Of a DNA stretch of 28,156 bases, positions 21,638 through 28,156 are shown in pieces. Where the stretch lies: IMG/VR virus record IMGVR_UViG_3300028419_000621, positions 1-28,156 of that record. One strand, written 5' to 3'. This DNA comes from a virus. Numbering within the stretch: the first letter of the stretch is position 1; each line of letters opens with the position of its first letter. The translations under genes were made by a program, and so were the position numbers. A model generated the notes under the pieces. The model was not told where the DNA came from and did no database searches. It was given only the letters and a program-made list of their open reading frames with translations.

Positions 21638-23494
21638 ATGTCATTTTTCAGTAAAACAAGAATAAAAGCAACAGAGTTATTTTTTGATGCTTTTCAATAT
21701 TTACAGCGCCAGTATGATCAAGCCGGTGAAGTGTTTACGCCTGCATCACCATTTGGGCAAATTCTTACCGTGGTTGCCAACTTAGGGGAACTTATTTTAT
21801 TTTACATTGAAGCGGTTGGGACAGAGCTTAACATTAGCAGAGCAAGAAATATAGAATCAATATACGGTTTATCAAGACTAACTGGGCATGATCCTACTAG
21901 AGGAATATCTGCGCAAGGTATAATTGGACTAAGATTAAATACATCTGCAGCCACATTAGTTGAAGGCGACTTTGTACAAATATTAAATTATGCTGAGCTA
22001 GAAATTGGACAAAATGGTCTAAGTTATTTTATTAAGTTTGATAGTGATTATATAAGATTAGAAAAAACAACAAGGTCATTTGTTAATGTTCAATTAATAC
22101 AAGGTATAATTGAAGATCAAAAATTTACCGGAACTGGTGAACCTTTACAAAGCTACAATTTAACTACCAAAGACCCAACAGATCAATATATGGTTGATGT
22201 ACATGTAGATGGTAAATTATGGAAAAATGTTAATTCTTTATATGACATGAATAATGGCGAAGAATGTGTTATGATAAAAACTAGTGTTAATGGTGGCTTA
22301 ACTTGTTTCTTTGGAAATAATCAATTTGGCCAACCTCCTGCATTAGGATCTATAATAAAAGTTACTTATGTAAAGACCAGAGGATCTGCTGGTAATATTG
22401 GTGGAAAGAATTTAGATATGAAATTTAAAACTCCAGGAACAGATTCTACAGGAGAAGAAATAGATCTTAATGAAGTGTTATCTTTAAACATTGTTCGTAA
22501 TCCTATATTTGGTTCAGATAGCGAAGACCCTACATTTACAAGGTTAATTGCGCCATACCAAAGTAATTCATTTGTATTAGCTAATCCTAATAATTATATT
22601 TACTATCTAAGTAAGTATGATTACTTTTCTTTTGTAGACGCATATAATACAAAGGATGATCAATATTTAGATGATGACAATATTATATACTTATTTTTAA
22701 TACCGGATATTGCTAAAAAGATAACAAGTGATAAAGATTATTTTAGTGTTCCTGTAGATGAATTCTCAATGACACCTGACGAAAAAGAAATGGTATATGA
22801 AATTCTAAATGAAAGTGGCCGACAGATAGTTACTGCTGAAGTTAGAATTAATGATCCTATAATTAAAAGGTATGCATTAAATATTGTTTTGAGATATGTT
22901 GAAGGATTTGATAAAGATGAAATTCATGCATCCATTAGAGAACAACTTAGTACTTATTTTATATACATAAACAGGAGAGATAGAATTCCAAGATCCGACT
23001 TAATTTCAATTATTGAAAACGTAGATGGTGTAGATTCTGTTAATGTATTTTTTATATCCGAAGCTAATGAAAAGGCTATGGCCGATGGGTTTTATGAAAT
23101 TCCTGTTTATGGCACAGATCCTGTAACAGATCAAAAAGTATTAATAGAAACCAAGAAGGTAATGCTTAAAGGTGATGAGGATCCTCAAATAGGATTAGAT
23201 GAATTTGGTGATGTAATTATTGGCCCTGAAGATTTGGCTATTATAAGAGGTGGTTGGGATGATAGGAATGGAACTTTTTATGAAAGCATACCTAATAAGA
23301 ATACAATAAGTTCTCTTAATATTTTCTTTAAAGGTACTATTCCAAATAACCTTTATAATAAAACTCAACAGTCTAAGTTTCAAGATTTAAAAAGAACTAG
23401 AGGAACAACTATTGCAACATCAGGAAACTCAAGAAGTACAAATACTGGAAGGTTAAAAGATAACCCTACATTAAAAGCAATACAAGGAAAGTAA
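21638..23494 (+). CDS. Baseplate wedge protein gp6 (baseplate J family)
   Basis: A 618-residue wedge protein, close in length to T4 gp6 (660). The N terminus matches the baseplate-J type: a helical start with YLQRQYDQAGEVFTPASPFG, then a membrane-like helix ILTVVANLGELILFYIEAVG and NISRARNIESIYGLSRLTGH. Beta repeats follow (SAQGIIGLRLNTSAATLVEG). The late portion holds the conserved RYALNIVLRYVEGF...IHASIREQLSTYF region and the RIPRSDLISIIENVDGVDSV motif typical of the family's C-terminal helix. gp6 forms the inter-wedge ring of the baseplate and interacts with gp25 and gp53. The start ATG follows an AT-rich stretch with a weak GTTTTAAAATAAAA box 26 bases upstream. The C-terminal 40 residues are Arg/Thr/Asn-rich and may be disordered. 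Confidence 0.88.
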   Translation: MSFFSKTRIKATELFFDAFQYLQRQYDQAGEVFTPASPFGQILTVVANLGELILFYIEAVGTELNISRARNIESIYGLSRLTGHDPTRGISAQGIIGLRLNTSAATLVEGDFVQILNYAELEIGQNGLSYFIKFDSDYIRLEKTTRSFVNVQLIQGIIEDQKFTGTGEPLQSYNLTTKDPTDQYMVDVHVDGKLWKNVNSLYDMNNGEECVMIKTSVNGGLTCFFGNNQFGQPPALGSIIKVTYVKTRGSAGNIGGKNLDMKFKTPGTDSTGEEIDLNEVLSLNIVRNPIFGSDSEDPTFTRLIAPYQSNSFVLANPNNYIYYLSKYDYFSFVDAYNTKDDQYLDDDNIIYLFLIPDIAKKITSDKDYFSVPVDEFSMTPDEKEMVYEILNESGRQIVTAEVRINDPIIKRYALNIVLRYVEGFDKDEIHASIREQLSTYFIYINRRDRIPRSDLISIIENVDGVDSVNVFFISEANEKAMADGFYEIPVYGTDPVTDQKVLIETKKVMLKGDEDPQIGLDEFGDVIIGPEDLAIIRGGWDDRNGTFYESIPNKNTISSLNIFFKGTIPNNLYNKTQQSKFQDLKRTRGTTIATSGNSRSTNTGRLKDNPTLKAIQGK

Positions 23495-23495
23495 T

Positions 23496-23765
23496 ATGAA
23501 TAAATTTACAGAAAAAAGAAAAGGTATGCCTAGTGTTTATAAAGCAACATACGAAGAAGGATGGGAATTAAAAAACTTAGGTAATGACTATAATGAAAAT
23601 TTAATGAGAAATTCATTTTCAAATTATATGTTCAGAAACGAGAGACTCTCAACCTTTTTAGATTCTTACTTAAAACCAATTATGACATTTTGGATTAATA
23701 AAGTAAAATATCTTAGAATTTATTATAACTTCGGTGTACCTAAAGATTACCAAAAAATAAATTAA
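23496..23765 (+). CDS. Small basic/aromatic protein between gp6 and the large wedge protein
   Basis: An 89-residue basic protein. It is rich in Tyr, Asn and Lys; the middle (NLMRNSFSNYMFRNERLSTF) and the end (KYLRIYYNFGVPKDYQ) contain paired aromatics. There is no membrane helix of full length and no signal peptide. It starts 1 base after the gp6 stop (TAATATG) and stops 1 base before the next gene's ATG region, so all three are probably translated together. I do not recognise the family. An assembly adaptor for the gp6-gp7 wedge is a guess from position. Confidence 0.6.
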   Translation: MNKFTEKRKGMPSVYKATYEEGWELKNLGNDYNENLMRNSFSNYMFRNERLSTFLDSYLKPIMTFWINKVKYLRIYYNFGVPKDYQKIN

Positions 23766-23766
23766 G

Positions 23767-26700
23767 ATGGCTAACAATTGGCAACATTTAAATTTCTTTG
23801 ACAAGAACGGTAAGTATTACAATTTTGATTATGATACTTCTGCTGATAAGTGGTCAGGTACGGTTTACTTACCTGAAGTTTCTATCGGCCTGTTTGAAGT
23901 TGGTCAACTATTTATATTAGAGGAATTTATTGATAAAGATACGAATATAAAAAAATTCGGTTTCCCACATGGGATAGAAGTTGTAACAGGAACTAGTGGA
24001 TCTACCAATGGGATTTGTAATTGGGTTGCTGAATGGCAAACATCCGATCCTACTGAAATATTCTTATTTCAATTTAACATGGATTTTAATAGTGGAACAC
24101 AAACATCTCTAGAAATAGAACCAGATGGACCACCATTAGAAATCATATCAGAATTAGAAATACCTTTAGACTCAGATCCTAGTGAAACGGTTAGCCCAGA
24201 AGGTTATACGATTACCAATAAGATTACATCCGAAGCTTTACAGGTTAATTTTGCGATTAGGTCAGAATCTGAGAATACATTTAAAAGAACTTTGTTAATT
24301 AAAGATGACTGCACAGGTAATGTTATTGCTGAGATTTTAGTATGGGGAGAAACTGTTGGTGAAGATGAACGGTTAAAAGTTATGACCGAGAATATGGGTT
24401 ATAATATTTTAGAGTCTGACAGTATGGTATTTAGAGATACAAATATAAAAGAGCTATTACCTGATTTTGAAACTGTGAATTTAAAGAGAAAGGAAATAAT
24501 GTTAGAAGGATCTAATATTTATCCTTGGATAGGTTCGTATAAAGGTCTAATAAATGCTATTAAGTTTTTCGGATATGATACTTTGCAAGTGAAGGAGTTT
24601 TGGAAAAATGTAGATGCTAATTCCCCACAATTTGGAAAGTATATACAAAGTAATAATATTGCTTTATTTGATCCTACTGTTCAATTTAACGATAAGTCAA
24701 TTACACTTCCTAATAAAAGGTTTAGAAAAACTAGTTTATTCAGTTTAGTTTATAGAATCAATGAGATTGTACCAGACAGTTATGACTCTGAAGATTTACC
24801 TTTAACTGAAGAGAATTTTGATTTTACTATTGAAGAAATTTTAATTAAGTTATTTGGATTAAAGAAAAAATTAGAAAATGAATTTTTACCACTTAATGCC
24901 AGAATAAAAGATATAACAGGTGAAGCTGATTTTTTCGGTTTATTGGAGGTTACAAATACATTAAGTAGAAATGATAAGGCAGAAATTGTAGCAGGAATAG
25001 ATACTAGTTTTAAGTTGTCAACCGATGATTGTATTTATATGGAAGATCTTAGGTCTTTTAGTTCTTTTTGTGTATCATCCGAAGCTATAGTTAATCAAGC
25101 AATAGTCAATTACTGTAATGCATATATAGCACCACTAACAACAGGTATTGGTATTGGTCGTAATTTAGTTGCAGGACCTATCACAGCCAGCACTATTTAC
25201 CCACCGCCTCCAATTGGCCCAGATTTAAATGGAATTTATGGATTACCTTTTGATGGTGGTAATGCAACGATAAATGATTTGGCTGATGCGTTTCTTGCAT
25301 ATTTTACAAGGTACTCGCCTGATCTTAAAAAGGTTGGTGCTTGGCCTGATGGTGAGTCATCTTATTATTTGCCAGATAAACCAGGTATTCCTGTTGGTGC
25401 TATGACAGTATTAGAAAACGATTCATTTAATAATATAACTTGGGATAATGTAGATTCAACATGGAATCAATTAAATGATGCTAATACCTTCTTTACTTTT
25501 GATATTGACCCACAAGGTGTGAATCCTGGTGATGTATTTATTGTTAATGATCCGGATTCAAATACAGGTGCAACATACACTGCTATGGTTGGTGACACTG
25601 ATACCGATGTGGTTAATGCTTTATTTAATCAATTAAAAACTCTTAAAGTTTCATTTATTGATCCTTGGGTATATTGGGATATTAGTAAAGAGAATGTTGT
25701 AACTGGGGACGTTGTTAGAATATTTGGACAAAATGTAGATAGATTAAAAGTTTCTTGTCAATCAGCGTTTGGTTCAGAACTTCTTTTTAATCAGCAGCCT
25801 GGAGAAACTTTATTTACATGGGACGGTATTGAAAGAGGAAACTTTGATGAAATTGAATGGACTATTTATAAGGAAGAGACCGATATATCACCATCATATT
25901 ATAAGGTATTCAGAGGACCTCTATCACAATATAATAAGTTGCCAATAATACTACCGTATGTTGGAACATATAGTGTTGAAATGAAGCTATTTGATTTATA
26001 TAACAATATTTCATCTAACGTTAAACCTGATTTTATTTGTGTAGAGAGTAGAGAGGTTGAATATTCTGGGTGGTACCAATCAAGAAAGTTAAACTATAGT
26101 TGGAATAGTGAATCAAAATATATTTGGAATGATTATGGTTCATTATGGGATTTGCCAATTACACCTGAAATTACATGGGATCAAGAAACTCCGAGTTTAT
26201 ATGAATCTCTTGATAGGGTAAATGCAATTTTAAATAACTTCGGTTTAGGTACATCTCCAAATTTTCAACTCTTAAACTATCAAGATGACGGTAAAGCTAG
26301 TTTTTCTGGTCCATATAGATGGGATAATTTAAATAGCGGTGGCTGGGATGACACTTATCACTTGTGGTGGGACATGACTAGTACGACTGGTGATACTCCA
26401 GCATTTTTCCAATTCAAAGAAGTTGTCCCTGAAACATATTTAAGAATAACAGACATTCATGGAATTACCGCTGAGCATTATTTTGATTTAAGCATAACGA
26501 CTTTAGCTCAAGCCGCATCCAGTTTAAATGTCAGCACAAACAAAATTATTAATAAGTATGTTTATAATGTTGTTTATGATGCATCCAGTAATCAGAAGTT
26601 TATACAAGCAGTATGTAGATATTTTGGGGTTCATGGTGATTGGGAGTTTATTGATATGGTATATGCCAATGGTGATAGAGTATGCCCATCAGGTGTAACT

Positions 26701-27054
26701 GGTTCGCCTTTCCCAACAGGATTTACCGGTTGCCCTAGTTTAATTTATAGAAAAGGTTTGCATAAAGCAAGCAACCCAACATGGAACACCGCTAAATTTA
26801 TAAATAATGGGAAAACATTACCTAAAATGAGTTGGCTTATGTTTGTGTATGATAAATGTAAGATTCCTGGTAAAGGTAATCCTAGATGGATAATTAAGAA
26901 TACAACTAACTCTAAGATGGCTGATATATATTTTGAGAGTAAATACTTAACTTATCTGTTTAAGGAATCTGGTAAATACGAGATCACTCTTGAACTTACA
27001 GATACGAATGGGAATAAATATAAAAAGGGAAGAAATATCCTAGTAATAAAATAG
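23767..27054 (+). CDS. Large baseplate wedge protein (gp7-position)
   Basis: A 1095-residue protein directly after gp6, as T4 gp7 (1032 residues) is. The evidence for gp7 is order and size; I see no sequence signature that settles it. Notable segments: a short beta start (residues 1-55), a Trp/Pro/Gly block (about 247-280, YPWIGSYKGLINAIKFFGYD), a helical stretch at about 350-385 (EEILIKLFGLKKKLENEFLP), an Asp-rich beta region (about 555-700), a PKD-like strand set near 730 (YVGTYSVEMKLFDLYNN) and a second one at the C terminus (SGKYEITLELTDTNGNKY). Between them lies a Trp-rich region (about 780-880, YSWNSESKYIWNDYG). Ig/PKD-like modules are common in baseplate wedge and fibre proteins. It has no obvious promoter and is coupled to gp6 through the 89-residue gene. 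Confidence 0.6.
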   Translation: MANNWQHLNFFDKNGKYYNFDYDTSADKWSGTVYLPEVSIGLFEVGQLFILEEFIDKDTNIKKFGFPHGIEVVTGTSGSTNGICNWVAEWQTSDPTEIFLFQFNMDFNSGTQTSLEIEPDGPPLEIISELEIPLDSDPSETVSPEGYTITNKITSEALQVNFAIRSESENTFKRTLLIKDDCTGNVIAEILVWGETVGEDERLKVMTENMGYNILESDSMVFRDTNIKELLPDFETVNLKRKEIMLEGSNIYPWIGSYKGLINAIKFFGYDTLQVKEFWKNVDANSPQFGKYIQSNNIALFDPTVQFNDKSITLPNKRFRKTSLFSLVYRINEIVPDSYDSEDLPLTEENFDFTIEEILIKLFGLKKKLENEFLPLNARIKDITGEADFFGLLEVTNTLSRNDKAEIVAGIDTSFKLSTDDCIYMEDLRSFSSFCVSSEAIVNQAIVNYCNAYIAPLTTGIGIGRNLVAGPITASTIYPPPPIGPDLNGIYGLPFDGGNATINDLADAFLAYFTRYSPDLKKVGAWPDGESSYYLPDKPGIPVGAMTVLENDSFNNITWDNVDSTWNQLNDANTFFTFDIDPQGVNPGDVFIVNDPDSNTGATYTAMVGDTDTDVVNALFNQLKTLKVSFIDPWVYWDISKENVVTGDVVRIFGQNVDRLKVSCQSAFGSELLFNQQPGETLFTWDGIERGNFDEIEWTIYKEETDISPSYYKVFRGPLSQYNKLPIILPYVGTYSVEMKLFDLYNNISSNVKPDFICVESREVEYSGWYQSRKLNYSWNSESKYIWNDYGSLWDLPITPEITWDQETPSLYESLDRVNAILNNFGLGTSPNFQLLNYQDDGKASFSGPYRWDNLNSGGWDDTYHLWWDMTSTTGDTPAFFQFKEVVPETYLRITDIHGITAEHYFDLSITTLAQAASSLNVSTNKIINKYVYNVVYDASSNQKFIQAVCRYFGVHGDWEFIDMVYANGDRVCPSGVTGSPFPTGFTGCPSLIYRKGLHKASNPTWNTAKFINNGKTLPKMSWLMFVYDKCKIPGKGNPRWIIKNTTNSKMADIYFESKYLTYLFKESGKYEITLELTDTNGNKYKKGRNILVIK
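27012..27028 (+). promoter_or_regulatory. Possible late-promoter box inside the 3' end of the large wedge gene
   Basis: GAATAAATATAAAAAGG contains AATAAATA and matches the start of the boxes at 4702 and 15085. It lies in coding sequence and 50 bases before the ATG at 27062, longer than the usual 26-28. It may be a chance match in AT-rich DNA or a promoter with a longer leader. Confidence 0.25.
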
Positions 27055-27061
27055 AAAAGAA

Positions 27062-27700
27062 ATGGCAATTAGCGTAACAGAAATTCTTGGAACAGATTCA
27101 TTATCCGGATCCAGGCTTGTATTGAACGATAACTTCAATATTTTGACCAGCGAAATTAATGCAATGGAGGTTTACTTTAACCCTACGGCTGGTACTATAA
27201 CTAATCTTAACGATTTAAAAACAGAATCATTAAGAGTAGGTTTAAGTACTATCTTATTAGATGTTAATGCTTCCACATTTGATGTTTTAACAAACGTCAA
27301 CATGACAGGTAATCTAAACTTAAATGGTGGTGGATTATTTAGAAACGACGTAGATCCACAAACCTTAAACGATACATTTGCAGGTGGATCACCAATCCCA
27401 ATTGGGACTAGCACCGCAGTACCACCTTACACAGTAGAGCGTGTAGGAAACAGTTCAGGTACTACTGTAACCATTCAATTAAATGATGGTTCAATAGGCC
27501 AAGAAATATTCTTTGTTTATTCAGAGGCACAAACTGGTATTGTTGAAATAGGCGGGGCTGTAAATCCTATTGTTTTAGATGGGGGTAATAAAGTTCAATT
27601 AGCTGCACAAGGACAGTCGGTCCATTTATTATGTGTTGATAATGGTACAGGAAATGGTGACTGGTATTTAGTAGGTGGTAAATATTCTGCAATAGTTTAA
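27062..27700 (+). CDS. Fibre or baseplate accessory protein
   Basis: A 212-residue, Asn/Thr/Gly-rich beta protein. The start (residues 1-50: LSGSRLVLNDNFNILTSEIN) matches the short N-terminal helical connector found in phage fibre and tail accessory proteins. Beta repeats follow (STILLDVNASTFDVLTNVNM, GNLNLNGGGLF), then a C-terminal domain (about 125-212, VERVGNSSGTTVTIQLNDGS... GDWYLVGGKYS) of even strands. It looks like a trimeric short fibre or a connector to a larger fibre. No enzymatic motif is present. The ATG lies 7 bases after the upstream gene's stop. A T4 counterpart (gp9, gp10, gp11 or gp12 class) cannot be named from sequence alone. Confidence 0.6.
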   Translation: MAISVTEILGTDSLSGSRLVLNDNFNILTSEINAMEVYFNPTAGTITNLNDLKTESLRVGLSTILLDVNASTFDVLTNVNMTGNLNLNGGGLFRNDVDPQTLNDTFAGGSPIPIGTSTAVPPYTVERVGNSSGTTVTIQLNDGSIGQEIFFVYSEAQTGIVEIGGAVNPIVLDGGNKVQLAAQGQSVHLLCVDNGTGNGDWYLVGGKYSAIV

Positions 27701-27718
27701 TAAAAAGAAAAGAGATAC

Positions 27719-28156
27719 ATGGCAACGACGCCTTTAATTAAAACACCGCAGGCTGATGGAGGTACATTTTATACCTTCTCTTCATCTGCGAGAGATCTTT
27801 CAAAGACCCTTAACAATGATCAGCTTAAGTTGGTCTTTTCTAAGTTTGTGCTTTTAAATTTACCGGACTTTGATAAATTAGACCCAAATATAACAGGCTC
27901 TCTTGATTATGCTAACTATATGCAATTTGATACTATTGATGGTATGATTGCAAGTGGTGGCTTAAAAGGTGATCCTAATGTTAATTTTACTGAGAGTCTT
28001 CAGAATTACGCGCTGAACTTAGAGGAATTGATTATTAGTGATGCTTCTTATGATAATACTATACAGAGATCTGTTGCTGAAAGAGTATTCTTTAAGTGGT
28101 TAAAGGAGACTGGTGCTATGAGGTTCCGTGCTGCTACTACTTTAGAAAAGAACCCA
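27719..28156 (+). CDS. Virion structural protein, truncated by the window edge
   Basis: An open frame of at least 146 codons starts at the ATG at 27719 and runs off the right end with no stop. The N terminus is MATTPLIKTPQADGGTFYTF, followed by SSSARDLSKTLNNDQLKLVF and later QNYALNLEELIISDASYDNT and ERVFFKWLKETGAMRFRAAT. I associate the ERVFFKWLKE type of block with large phage structural proteins of unknown placement. There is no enzyme motif in the visible part. It follows the previous gene by 18 bases, with a GTTTAATAAAAAG stretch 24 bases upstream of the ATG that is a weak promoter-like box. The full length and function cannot be read here. Confidence 0.72.
   Translation, partial: MATTPLIKTPQADGGTFYTFSSSARDLSKTLNNDQLKLVFSKFVLLNLPDFDKLDPNITGSLDYANYMQFDTIDGMIASGGLKGDPNVNFTESLQNYALNLEELIISDASYDNTIQRSVAERVFFKWLKETGAMRFRAATTLEKNP

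Noticed and set aside
1-28156. tRNA genes, rRNA, insertion sequences, integrase or attachment sites
   Set aside because: By reading the sequence I found no cloverleaf-like candidate in the short gaps, no transposase or integrase frame, and no terminal inverted repeats. A dedicated tRNA scan was not possible.

Overview
The window is a compact, AT-rich piece of a contractile-tailed (T4-like, myovirus-type) phage genome. Every supported gene is on the + strand, the intergenic gaps are all under 100 bases, and many genes overlap at ATGA or by 8-31 bases. Most start codons lack a convincing Shine-Dalgarno sequence, which is the usual situation in Bacteroidota. I therefore infer a flavobacterium-like host, but nothing in the window proves it.

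Region 1 (1-4099) holds metabolism and genome-handling genes: a small hydrophilic protein, a four-helix membrane protein, a zinc-finger-less DnaJ co-chaperone, a small UVR-like protein, an ATP-dependent DNA ligase, a HAD-fold phosphatase and a dCMP/cytidine-deaminase-family enzyme. Region 2 (4126-9002) holds an unknown protein and a 1424-residue collagen-like (Gly-X-Y) fibre. Region 3 (9054-11212) is a tight run of five unrecognised small genes. Region 4 (11238-27700) is the baseplate module. It contains a large tail/baseplate protein, a LysM-like gp53/Afp7-type protein, a gp27-like hub, a possible tube initiator with a repeated NIF tail, a gp5-like spike without lysozyme, gp25, gp6 (baseplate J), a large gp7-position wedge protein and a fibre or baseplate accessory protein. 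Two non-structural genes sit in the middle of it: a protein with about four S1 RNA-binding domains and an amidoligase-family enzyme with a beta-helix-like tail. A further structural-looking gene runs off the right edge.

The most coherent regulatory signal is a recurrent box (GAATATATA, GAATAAATA or GTATAATA). It lies 26-28 bases upstream of the start codons of nine transcription-unit heads, and one 20-base version is identical at two sites. It behaves like a T4-type late promoter giving very short leaders. At three of these sites an inverted repeat brackets or overlaps the box and ends 1-4 bases before the start codon. This layout resembles T4 gene e, where read-through transcripts fold over the start and late transcripts, which begin inside the hairpin, do not. 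Two sites also carry TTAAAC-N17-TATAAT, a sigma70-like arrangement, within otherwise similar flanks.

The strongest leads are the S1-domain protein plus amidoligase placed inside the baseplate operon, the late-promoter/hairpin logic, and the near-monocodon 63-bp repeats of the collagen-like fibre. I saw no tRNA, rRNA, CRISPR array, insertion sequence, integrase or convincing intrinsic terminator.
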